DNA of 7,823 bases from assembly GCA_024226105.1 (NCBI GenBank), contig JAAELZ010000586.1, forward strand, positions 1 to 7,823, written 5' to 3'. This DNA is from Pseudomonadota bacterium. GTDB taxonomy: Bacteria; Pseudomonadota; Gammaproteobacteria; Arenicellales; Poriferihabitantaceae. The first letter of the stretch is position 1, and each line of letters starts with the position of its first letter. The position numbers were made by a program, and so were the translations under genes. Positions 1 to 6,034 of the stretch are shown in pieces. The notes under the pieces were generated by a model. The model had not been told where the DNA came from, made no database searches, and worked only from the letters and a program-made list of their open reading frames with translations.

Positions 1-731
1 AAATAACCTTCAGGCGGAACAATGATACCCCCCGCGCTCTGAATGGGTTCGACCAATACCGCCGCGATAGAGCCAACGGAAACGGATTCCAGGTAGTCAA
101 AACTAAAATCCAGGCAGGCAAGATTACATCGTGATTTACATTGCGCGATGGGGCAGCGATAGCAATTGGGCGCGGGAATGGCGAGTGCCCCCGGCATGGC
201 GGGGCCATAACCTTTTCGCCCGTGTGCATAGGTATTTGAAGCCGCGCCATAGGTGGTTCCGTGCCAGGAACCCGTCATGCCCACAATTTCAAAGCGATCG
301 GTATACAGTTTAGCCAGGCGAATAGCGGCTTCGTTTGATTCTGCGCCGGTATTCAGAAACAAAACCTTGCCAAGCTGTTCTGGAAGTAAATCGCAAAGCT
401 CCTTGCCAAGATGGGCGATGGCGGGCGAAAGCATGGTGCTGTCGAGATGGATGACCGACTTCTCAGCCCGCTTCATGGCCTGCAGAATGGCCGGATGATT
501 GTGGCCCAGTGTTGCGCACATCTGGCCGGAGGAAAAGTCAATAATGGCTCGATTTTCAGATGTGTAGAGATAGGACCCTGATGCACGGCTTATAAATTCG
601 CGAACAAAATCGCGGCCGTAATGAAGCAGGTGTTTGTCCACCAGTTCCCAGAGTCCCTGAGTGTTATTTGGTACTTCTGGGCGGCAGGCAGAACTTGTGT
701 GTGATTCCTGATTCTTGTTAGTATTACTCAT
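1..731 (-). CDS. Class III PLP-dependent aminotransferase, 2,2-dialkylglycine decarboxylase-like (C-terminus cut by window edge)
   Basis: The 243 visible codons from the ATG at 729-731 form the N-terminal half of a fold-type I, class III aminotransferase. From memory, the closest match is 2,2-dialkylglycine decarboxylase, a cytosolic enzyme coupling decarboxylation to transamination. Shared stretches are DFSSGQM (about 65-71), GHNHP (76-80), NTGAESNEAAIRLAK (127-141, PLP-phosphate region), GSWHGTTYGAAS (154-165) and VEPIQSAGG (227-235). Gln70 and Trp156 align with substrate-pocket residues of the decarboxylase. The PLP lysine and the catalytic Asp lie beyond base 1 and cannot be checked. A five-cysteine segment at 190-206 is unusual against the classical enzyme. 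The start is the only ATG before the conserved GLWELVDKHLL region, and an AGGA lies 11 nt upstream. The gene is divergent from a LysR regulator. An omega- or ornithine-type aminotransferase is possible, and the exact substrate is unknown. Confidence 0.88.
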   Translation of the reverse strand, partial: MSNTNKNQESHTSSACRPEVPNNTQGLWELVDKHLLHYGRDFVREFISRASGSYLYTSENRAIIDFSSGQMCATLGHNHPAILQAMKRAEKSVIHLDSTMLSPAIAHLGKELCDLLPEQLGKVLFLNTGAESNEAAIRLAKLYTDRFEIVGMTGSWHGTTYGAASNTYAHGRKGYGPAMPGALAIPAPNCYRCPIAQCKSRCNLACLDFSFDYLESVSVGSIAAVLVEPIQSAGGIIVPPEGY

Positions 732-776
732 GATTCAAAATATCCTGTATTCCTCAAAACGTGGTTGTTACATCGG
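732..776. promoter_or_regulatory. Short divergent intergenic region between aminotransferase and LysR genes
   Basis: Only 45 bp (33 bp if the TTG at 765 is used) separates the two divergent starts. It contains AGGA and GAGGA on the minus strand, usable as ribosome binding sites for the aminotransferase. There is no room for two complete promoters, so at least one must lie inside the opposite gene's 5' end. A LysR operator is expected here by analogy with divergent LysR pairs, but no convincing site was identified. Confidence 0.4.
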
Positions 777-1679
777 GTGAATAATTATCGACGTCCATCT
801 CTAAAAGCCGTCTCAACCTTCGAAGCCGCGGCACGGCACGAAAGCTTTAAGGGGGCGGCAGAAGAACTTTTCCTGACGCCCTCGGCGATCAGTCATCAGG
901 TTAGACAGCTTGAAGAGCATCTTGGCGTAAATCTGTTTCACCGGCTCAGCGGCGGGCTTGCCATTACCGATGCCGGAGCGGCCTACCTGAGAATGTTGAG
1001 CCCTGCTTTTGCAGGGATTGACGATGCGACCCGGCAGGTGATGGAACTGGAATACTCCGATCAACTGACCATCAGAACGCCCCCTGGATTCGCCAAAAGA
1101 TGGCTGCTGGATCGTTTGCCGGATTTTCTTAAGGCCTGCCCGGATGTTGACGTTAAAGTCATCGCAACTTCCGAGGTACTCGATTTTCGTAAAAAGAATA
1201 TCGACATAGGCATTTATTACGGGCGATCTATCTGGCCGGGCCACGTCGTTCGACCTTTGCTGTCCGAGCGTGTACTGCCTATGTGCAGCCCGGCGTTTAA
1301 AAAGCAGGCAGGCAAGCTTCGAAGGCCTGCCGATTTGCTCAAATTCACCCTGATTCATACCGAGCGCAACCTGGTGACCTGGAAAATGTGGTTTGCGGAC
1401 CGGGATGTTTCTGCTTTGGAGGACTTGCGCGGCGTGTGTCTTGATCCTTCTGAGCTGGCGATCGACGCGGCTGTACGTAATATCGGCATCGTTCTGGAGA
1501 GCGATATGCTCGCTGCTCAGGAACTTGAAAAGGGGGCACTGGTTCCCGCCATTGAAAACAGTGAAAGCGAAATTGTTTCGTACTACCTCGTTTACCCCGA
1601 GGAATATGAAGGCCTTCCGAAGGTCGCAGCTTTTAGCGACTGGATCACCAGCCTGGCAAACGCCGATCTTCTCAAATAA
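777..1679 (+). CDS. LysR-family transcriptional regulator, GcvA-like
   Basis: This is a full-length LysR-type regulator of about 300 residues, the normal family size. The N-terminal winged helix-turn-helix covers roughly residues 8-70, with FEAAARHESFKGAAEELFLTP, then SAISHQVRQLEEHLG as the recognition region. Both are close to the GcvA subgroup in wording. The rest is a periplasmic-binding-protein-like effector domain, including PPGFAKRWLLDRLPDFL and DIGIYYG. It should act as a cytoplasmic DNA-binding activator or repressor that senses a small metabolite. The start is uncertain: GTG at 777 places the DNA-binding domain as in GcvA, while TTG at 765 adds four residues, and neither has a clear Shine-Dalgarno. 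It is divergent from the aminotransferase gene with about 45 bp between, the usual layout for a LysR regulator and its target. Control of the downstream lva-like operon is less likely because 480 bp intervene. Confidence 0.92.
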   Translation: MNNYRRPSLKAVSTFEAAARHESFKGAAEELFLTPSAISHQVRQLEEHLGVNLFHRLSGGLAITDAGAAYLRMLSPAFAGIDDATRQVMELEYSDQLTIRTPPGFAKRWLLDRLPDFLKACPDVDVKVIATSEVLDFRKKNIDIGIYYGRSIWPGHVVRPLLSERVLPMCSPAFKKQAGKLRRPADLLKFTLIHTERNLVTWKMWFADRDVSALEDLRGVCLDPSELAIDAAVRNIGIVLESDMLAAQELEKGALVPAIENSESEIVSYYLVYPEEYEGLPKVAAFSDWITSLANADLLK

Positions 1680-1831
1680 CAGAGAATCGCCTGGATAATT
1701 TTGGCGTTTTGAAGTCATTCGCAAACAGCGTTATTTTTCGTCACTGGATTGATCGTTTTTCAAGGTAAACTAATGAGGTGAATTTTGGCGGACAATCGTT
1801 AGCCTCACAAACGCGTAAAATTTGACTGGCA

Positions 1832-1875
1832 GGTGAGCAAAATTGATGCGCGATTACGGCTCAATAAAACTCACC
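1832..1875. repeat. Imperfect inverted repeat (GGTGAG...TTGA / TCAA...CTCACC)
   Basis: GGTGAG at 1832-1837 pairs with CTCACC at 1870-1875, and in the same register TTGA at 1843-1846 pairs with TCAA at 1861-1864. The A-rich segments between these arms do not pair. It may be an operator-like dyad, but arms this short can arise by chance. Confidence 0.35.
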
Positions 1876-1905
1876 CGCAAGATGACGTATTTGCATTTGC
1901 CATCA

Positions 1906-2066
1906 GGAGCCTGTCGGGTTTAACATATTTCGATCAAAAATCATGAATATCGATAAACTCAGTTTATTCTGATCGTCAAATAGAGTGACTATTATCCTCA
2001 CACAATAAACTGATTTTATTCGATCTCATGAATTTTGCTTCAAAACAGCCAAATCCGACAGGCTCC
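1906..2066. repeat. 161-bp imperfect palindrome centred on base 1986
   Basis: The outer arms GGAGCCTGTCGGGTTT (1906-1921) and AAATCCGACAGGCTCC (2051-2066) are inverted repeats matching at 15 of 16 positions. Going inward with no gaps, CAAAA-TCATGA at 1935-1946 pairs with the complement at 2026-2037. The segment 1953-1971 pairs with 2001-2019 at 17 of 19 positions, and AATAG/CTATT (1979-1983 and 1989-1993) close a 5-nt loop. By hand count about 54 of 78 position pairs are complementary in a single register. It could be a miniature inverted-repeat element, a multi-site operator, or the template of a long hairpin RNA. No transposase and no clear target-site duplication were seen. Confidence 0.85.
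1953..1967. promoter_or_regulatory. Perfect 7+1+7 palindrome ATAAACT-C-AGTTTAT, candidate operator
   Basis: This is an exact palindrome inside the left arm of the large dyad. A degenerate copy, ATAAACTGATTTTAT, lies at 2005-2019, 52 bp away (about five helical turns), on the same face of the helix. Both copies are followed by TTC and GATC (at 1971-1974 and 2022-2025). The size and symmetry fit a dimeric repressor site such as one of TetR or GntR type. No regulator of that kind is encoded in the window, so this is only a candidate. Confidence 0.4.
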
Positions 2067-2159
2067 GGGGCAGGGTATTGGGTGATCCTTTGTGGCAGAA
2101 AGAGGGAAGCTTATTTTCTGTCCGGATTATTAACGCTCCTAAATATGAACAGATGACGG

Positions 2160-2615
2160 GTGGATAAAAACAGCGCCAACTTCGTTCCCTTAACGCCCGT
2201 CAGCTTTTTGCGGCGGGCAGTCGCTGTTTACCCCGATAAACCCGCAGTCATTCATGGGCAGCGTAGTTACAGCTATAAGGAATTCCATGAACGTTGCTGC
2301 CGGCTTGCCTCGGCGCTGTCCCGGCGTGGAATTGGCCCTGGTGATACAGTGGCGATTATGGCACCCAATATTCCTGCCATGCTGGAAGCGGCCGTGGTTG
2401 CCAAACCCGATGAAAAATGGGGTGAAACGCCATGTGCCTTTGTGGCGCTAAGGGATGACTGCGAGGCAACGGATAAAGAGATAATCGAGTATTGCCGGGA
2501 TAACCTGGCAGGTTTTAAAACCCCCAGAACGGTTGTATTCGGTCCTTTGCCGAAAACAGCAACCGGTAAAATCCAGAAATTCGTGCTGCGTGAGCGCGCG
2601 AAACAACAAAGTTGA
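2160..2615 (+). pseudogene. Acyl-CoA synthetase (AMP-binding family) with a large in-frame internal deletion, LvaE-like position
   Basis: The reading frame (GTG start, 151 residues) joins the first about 75 residues of an acyl-CoA synthetase to its last about 75. Family members are about 540 residues long. The N-terminal part reads PLTPVSFLRRAVAVYPDKPAV and GDTVAIMAPNIPAMLEA. It then passes directly into AVVAKPDEKWGETPCAFVALRDD and ends with GFKTPRTVVFGPLPKTATGKIQK, the A10 motif with its adenylation lysine (Lys137). The ATP-binding loop (A3), the A5/A7 core and the hinge A8 motif are all absent, so adenylation of a fatty acid is not expected. The frame stays open across the join. The GTG follows an in-frame TGA at 2154-2156, and its ribosome binding site is poor. 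It is the first gene of the lva-like operon, 17 bp ahead of the SDR. An assembly error is the main alternative to a genuine deletion. Confidence 0.88.
2374..2398 (+). other. Deletion junction inside the acyl-CoA synthetase remnant
   Basis: The switch from N-terminal to C-terminal synthetase sequence falls at residues 72-80, around CTGGAAGCG at 2382-2390. In intact relatives the N-terminal block continues from PAMLEA into a different sequence, and the C-terminal block is typically preceded by a similar P-A-V-x-E-A. Both parent sites could therefore have contained a short identical CTGGAAGC-like run. Deletion by recombination or slippage across that run is an inference. Confidence 0.6.
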
Positions 2616-2632
2616 TATCATGAGGCTTCAGC

Positions 2633-3409
2633 ATGAAACTTAATCTGCTCAATAAGCGGGTCATTATCACCGGTGCATCAAGTGGCCTCGGAGAGCATTT
2701 TGCGCGAGTGTTAAGCGCTGAAGGAGCGAAAGTCGGGCTTTTGGCGCGCCGTGTAGACAGGTTGGAGGCGTTGGCCAGTGAGCTTGAAACGCAGTATGGT
2801 GGCAAAGTCGCTGTGGCTTGCTGCGATGTGCTTAACCCGGCTGAGATTGAACGTGCCTTCGACGACCTGCAGAGTCAGCTTGGTGGTATTGATGTATTGA
2901 TTAACAACGCCGGCGTAAGCAGGCAGGCGCCCGCCATAGAACAGTCGCTTGAGGATTGGGACAGCGTTGTGAGTACCAATCTGCGCGGTGCCTGGCTGTG
3001 TGCTGTTTGTGCCGCAAAACACATGATCGCGGATAAAACGGCGGGCGGTAACACCGGCAGTATCATCAATATCGCCTCGATACTGGGCCTGGGGGTGGCG
3101 AAACAGGTTGCACCGTATGCTATTTCCAAAGCCGGCGTCGTACAGATGACCAAAGCACTGGCACTTGAATGGGCAGGCCATGGAATCAGGGTCAATGCGC
3201 TGGCGCCGGGTTATCTTCATACCGATCTTAACGCGGATTTTTTTGCAGGCAAAGCCGGTAAGGCGCTTATTTCCCGCGTGCCACAACGTCGCCTGGGAAA
3301 CTTATCTGAACTCGATGGTCCCTTGTTATTACTTGCGTCTGATGCAGCCAGTTTTATGACCGGCACGGTCATTCCCGTCGATGGCGGTCACCTTATTCAT
3401 TCACTTTAA
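2633..3409 (+). CDS. Short-chain dehydrogenase/reductase (classical SDR), LvaD-like position
   Basis: A complete classical SDR of 258 residues, the normal length, acting in the cytosol as an NAD(P)-dependent oxidoreductase. Visible motifs are the cofactor-binding TGASSGLG (13-20), NNAG (91-94), active-site Asn116 in STNLRG, Ser149 in INIAS, and Tyr162-x3-Lys166 in YAISK. RVNALAPGYLHTDL (186-199) and the C-terminal DGG follow the usual pattern. Arg39-Arg40 after the second strand (LLARRVDRL) suggest a preference for NADP(H), which is inference. GAGG at 2622-2625 sits 7 nt before the ATG. In the P. putida lva operon the SDR LvaD reduces the 4-keto group of levulinyl-CoA to 4-hydroxyvaleryl-CoA. 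The neighbours support a similar keto/hydroxyacyl-CoA role here, although SDR sequence alone cannot fix the substrate. Confidence 0.93.
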   Translation: MKLNLLNKRVIITGASSGLGEHFARVLSAEGAKVGLLARRVDRLEALASELETQYGGKVAVACCDVLNPAEIERAFDDLQSQLGGIDVLINNAGVSRQAPAIEQSLEDWDSVVSTNLRGAWLCAVCAAKHMIADKTAGGNTGSIINIASILGLGVAKQVAPYAISKAGVVQMTKALALEWAGHGIRVNALAPGYLHTDLNADFFAGKAGKALISRVPQRRLGNLSELDGPLLLLASDAASFMTGTVIPVDGGHLIHSL

Positions 3410-3426
3410 CGAATTTAGAGAATCTT

Positions 3427-4623
3427 ATGGATTTACAACTCTCCCCTGAAATCGAAGACATGCGTCTGCGGATTCGTGATTTTGTCGAGCAACACATACT
3501 GCCTCTGGAAAACGACCCGGCAATGTATGATGAGCATGAGAATATTGCCGAAGAACCCTTGCACCGCCTGCGTGCAAAAGCGAAAGCTGAAGGCTTGTGG
3601 GCGCTGCAAATGCCGAAAGAGCGGGGCGGTGCCGGCTTGCCCGTGGTAGGCCTGGCGGCCTGTTATGAAGAAATGAACCGATCCATTTTCGGCCCGGTTT
3701 GCTTTAATTGCGCGGCCCCGGATGATGGCAACATGATTGTGCTGAACAAGGTGGCAAGGGAAGATCAGAAACAACGCTGGTTGCAACCGATTATTGATGG
3801 TGAAGTAAGCTCTGCCTTTGCCATGACCGAGCCCCCTCCGGGAGCCGGATCCGACCCCTCGTTGATGCTCACCACGGCAGAGCGCAAGGGTAACAACTGG
3901 GTAATTCATGGCCAAAAATCGTTCATTACGGGGGCGGGCGAGGCAGAGCATTTTATTGTGATTGCCCGGACATCGGACGATATCCGCAAGGGGCTGACCG
4001 CTTTTTTATTCCACCGTGATCAACCCGGCTGGTTTATCAAACGCCGTATTCCGATTATGGGGCCGGAAGAACATGGGGGTCATTGTGAGATGGTTTTTGA
4101 GGGGCTGGAAATTCCCGACGAAAACCGTTTAATGGAAGTGGGGGACGGGCTTAAGCTAACCCAGATTCGACTCGGAACCGCACGCCTGACGCATTGCATG
4201 CGCTGGCTCGGGCTTTCAAAGCGCGCCTTGTCAATCGCGGTTGATTATGTACGCGAACGAGACAGCTTTGGCATTAAACTGATCGACCGGGAATCGGTGC
4301 AGGGCCTGCTCGCCGAAGCTGCCATGCAGATCGAAGTAGGGCGACTCCTGACTATGAAAGCAGCCTATATGCTCGATAGCGGCAGCTTTGCGCGCAAAGA
4401 AGTTTCCATGGCCAAGGTTCAGGTTGCAGACACCCTGCATAAGGCCGTCGATATCTCTCTGCAGTTATGCGGTGCGCAGGGTTATTCAAAGGATACGCCG
4501 CTGGAATGGATGTATCGTTACGCACGTCAGGCTCGTCTTGTGGACGGTGCTTCAGAGGTTCACCGAATGGTGATGGCGCGTTTCCTGATTGCCGAGGGAG
4601 ACGAGTACTGGAACTGGGCGTGA
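3427..4623 (+). CDS. Acyl-CoA dehydrogenase family protein, LvaC / ACAD10-11-like
   Basis: A complete acyl-CoA dehydrogenase-fold flavoprotein of 398 residues. The N-terminal helical domain is followed by FAMTEP (131-136) and AGSDPS (140-145), which contact FAD and substrate, then KSFITGAG (164-171). The C-terminal part has RERDSFGIKL (276-285) and LCGAQGYSKDTPLEWMYRYARQ (348-368). Near the end, LVDGASEVHR (371-380) has Asp373 where ordinary acyl-CoA dehydrogenases have the catalytic Glu of YEGT. As I recall, human ACAD10 and ACAD11 also have Asp there (ADGPDEVH). In P. putida LvaC turns 4-phosphovaleryl-CoA into an enoyl-CoA, so this protein probably acts on a 4-phosphoacyl-CoA made by the next gene's kinase. 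Its stop codon overlaps the kinase start (GTGA). A plain medium- or branched-chain dehydrogenase role is less likely given the context. Confidence 0.93.
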   Translation: MDLQLSPEIEDMRLRIRDFVEQHILPLENDPAMYDEHENIAEEPLHRLRAKAKAEGLWALQMPKERGGAGLPVVGLAACYEEMNRSIFGPVCFNCAAPDDGNMIVLNKVAREDQKQRWLQPIIDGEVSSAFAMTEPPPGAGSDPSLMLTTAERKGNNWVIHGQKSFITGAGEAEHFIVIARTSDDIRKGLTAFLFHRDQPGWFIKRRIPIMGPEEHGGHCEMVFEGLEIPDENRLMEVGDGLKLTQIRLGTARLTHCMRWLGLSKRALSIAVDYVRERDSFGIKLIDRESVQGLLAEAAMQIEVGRLLTMKAAYMLDSGSFARKEVSMAKVQVADTLHKAVDISLQLCGAQGYSKDTPLEWMYRYARQARLVDGASEVHRMVMARFLIAEGDEYWNWA

Positions 4624-5654
4624 GTGACCTGGAAAGCCATCGCGAAAGCTTGCAGGCCTGGCTTGCGGGCGTTTCCTCTGCTGACAAGGTAAAGATCACA
4701 TCCATGAACCCCCTGACCGGGGGCTCTATCCAGGAGAACTGGCGCATCGAATGTGATTTTAAGGGTGGCAGTTACCCGGGGCCGCAACGTTTTGTGCTGC
4801 GCAGCGACGCACCCTCCAGTATTGCAGCCAGCCTTTCCCGCAGAGAGGAATTTAATGTTTTACTGGCAGCGAATGCGGTTGGCGTGGACGTACCTGAACC
4901 TCTCTGGTTATGTGAAGATACCGCAGTGACCGGCCGCCCGTTTTATATTATGCAACTTATTGAAGGTATCGCGCTGGGGCCGAAAGTCGTTAAAGATCAA
5001 AGCCTTGGCGGAGACCGGGAAGCCCTTGGGCGCAAGTTGGGCGGTGAGCTTGCCAAAATCCACTCAATTCACCCGCCTGTTGCGGAGCTTGATTTTCTCG
5101 ACGTTCCAGACAACCATCCTGCCATCAATACCATAACGCTTTTGCGCCGGCACCTTGATGAAATAAACGAGGTTCGCCCGGTACTGGAATGGGGGCTTAG
5201 ATGGGCTGAATTGAACATTCCGGATACGCCGGACATCACGCTGGTGCACCAGGATTTTCGCACCGGAAATTACCTGGTGGATAGTGACGGCTTAAAGGGT
5301 ATTCTGGATTGGGAGTTTGCGACATGGGGGGATCCGATGAGCGATATAGGCTGGTTTTGCGCTGAATGCTGGCGCTTTAGCCATCCCGAGCTCGAAGCAG
5401 GTGGGGTCTCTTCACGTAAGGCTTTTTACGAAGGCTACCGGGCGGGCCCAGGGGCCCGCATAAATGAATCAGCCGTTTTCTTCTGGGAAGTGATTGCACA
5501 TATTCGCTGGGCGGTTATTGCGCTGCAGCAGGCGCATCGCCACCTCTCCGGAACTCAACGATCTCTGGAACTGGCGCTTACGGGCCGCCTGTTGCCGGAT
5601 CTTGAGCTCCCAATCCTCAATATGACTTCACCCGGCAACTGGAGTACGATGTAA
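4620..5654 (+). CDS. APH-family kinase (aminoglycoside phosphotransferase fold), LvaA-like 4-hydroxyacyl-CoA kinase
   Basis: The best start is GTG at 4620, overlapping the ACAD stop as GTGA and giving 344 residues. A longer frame from 4467 would only add sequence overlapping the ACAD gene and not resembling the family. Motifs are the N-lobe loop PLTGGSIQENWRI (31-43), FVLRSD (58-63) where the strand ends in Arg rather than a protein-kinase Lys, IMQLIEG (110-116), the catalytic loop HQDFRTGNYLVD (210-221; Asp212 and Asn217) and the metal-binding DWEFATWGDPMSDIG (230-244; Asp230). These fit the APH/choline-kinase-like family that includes LvaA and the kinase domain of ACAD10/ACAD11. LvaA phosphorylates the 4-hydroxyl of 4-hydroxyvaleryl-CoA with ATP and needs LvaB. 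Antibiotic resistance is unlikely given the operon. Confidence 0.9.
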   Translation: MSDLESHRESLQAWLAGVSSADKVKITSMNPLTGGSIQENWRIECDFKGGSYPGPQRFVLRSDAPSSIAASLSRREEFNVLLAANAVGVDVPEPLWLCEDTAVTGRPFYIMQLIEGIALGPKVVKDQSLGGDREALGRKLGGELAKIHSIHPPVAELDFLDVPDNHPAINTITLLRRHLDEINEVRPVLEWGLRWAELNIPDTPDITLVHQDFRTGNYLVDSDGLKGILDWEFATWGDPMSDIGWFCAECWRFSHPELEAGGVSSRKAFYEGYRAGPGARINESAVFFWEVIAHIRWAVIALQQAHRHLSGTQRSLELALTGRLLPDLELPILNMTSPGNWSTM

Positions 5655-5656
5655 TG
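5641..5656 (+). promoter_or_regulatory. Ribosome binding site GGAG and TAATG stop-start overlap for the small kinase partner
   Basis: GGAG at 5641-5644 is 9 nt ahead of the ATG at 5654-5656, and that ATG shares one base with the kinase stop TAA (5652-5654). This fixes the start of the small gene and suggests it is translationally coupled to the kinase, as expected for subunits made together. Confidence 0.7.
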
Positions 5657-6034
5657 CGAGACCAACCACAGGGCGCAGATTTGCTGGCCGAAGCCAGGCA
5701 GGTTCTGAGCGAAAGTGTTTTACCTGAACTAACATCAAAAGCCCGTTTCAACGTGTTGATGGCCTTGCGGGCGATGGAACTTGCGGAACGTGAATTGCGC
5801 GCCGATCCTGAACAGGAAAGCAGGCTCAATGAGCGGCTCTCACAACTTGTTGTATCCGGGGACGCGGCTCAAAATCGTTTCAGCGTATTATCAAAAAGTA
5901 TCCGCGATGGTGATTTCGATGCCTCTGATGAAGCGCATATATTTCTACAGCAAGTCACCGCATTTAAACTAAAAGAGATGGGTTCTTCAAAATTAAGTGA
6001 AGAACTGGAGAGTCTGCTTAATCAATTATCTTGA
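5654..6034 (+). CDS. Small DUF6285/LvaB-like protein, probable partner of the APH-family kinase
   Basis: A 126-residue soluble, mostly helical protein without signal peptide or membrane segment. It begins QPQGADLLAEARQVLSE and continues with VLPELTSKARFNVLMALRAMELAERELR, which I recognise as the pattern of the small proteins (DUF6285) next to APH-type kinases, including LvaB of P. putida. LvaB has no known catalytic motif but is required with LvaA for phosphorylating 4-hydroxyvaleryl-CoA. The gene overlaps the kinase by one base (TAATG), which fits a two-subunit kinase. It is the last gene of the operon, and 118 bp follow before the next gene. Assignment rests on memory of the N-terminal pattern plus context. 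Confidence 0.8.
   Translation: MRDQPQGADLLAEARQVLSESVLPELTSKARFNVLMALRAMELAERELRADPEQESRLNERLSQLVVSGDAAQNRFSVLSKSIRDGDFDASDEAHIFLQQVTAFKLKEMGSSKLSEELESLLNQLS

Larger units (their letters stand above)
1680..2159. other. 480-bp gene-free region upstream of the lva-like operon
   Basis: No plausible coding frame was seen. The region is AT-rich compared with the flanking genes. It holds a 10-bp direct repeat AATTTTGGCG at 1697-1706 and 1781-1790, a weak dyad at 1832-1875, and the long dyad at 1906-2066. The operon promoter should be here, but no strong sigma-70 site is visible. Weak candidates are TATTAT at 1990-1995, in the centre of the large dyad, and TTGTGG-N17-TATTTT at 2089-2117. No good sigma-54 site (GG-N10-GC in a matching context) was found, although the P. 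putida lva operon is sigma-54 activated. A weak hairpin, CGCC/GGCG followed by TTTT at 1688-1710, could end the LysR transcript. Confidence 0.6.

Noticed and set aside
1688..1710. Rho-independent terminator after the LysR gene
   Set aside because: The stem is only 4 bp (CGCC/GGCG) with an 11-nt loop and four T; too weak to call as a feature.
813..1724. Minus-strand open frame of 303 codons covering the LysR gene
   Set aside because: It has no recognisable family pattern, while the plus strand gives a clear, complete LysR protein; it is a shadow frame.
1680..1800. 10-bp direct repeat AATTTTGGCG (1697 and 1781) as a regulatory iteron
   Set aside because: Two copies of an AT-rich 10-mer 84 bp apart, with no third copy; this could be chance.
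1781..1850. Sigma-54 promoter for the operon, expected from P. putida LvaR control
   Set aside because: TGGCGG and TGGCAG occur, but no GG-N10-GC pair in a proper TGGCA/TTGC context was found.
4467..4619. N-terminal extension of the kinase from ATG 4467
   Set aside because: It overlaps the conserved ACAD C-terminus, is rich in Cys, Arg and Gly, and does not look like the kinase family; GTG 4620 gives the normal family start.
4620..5654. Aminoglycoside resistance gene
   Set aside because: It has the same fold, but the kinase sits between an ACAD gene and an LvaB-like gene and has the metabolic-kinase pattern; a resistance role is not supported.
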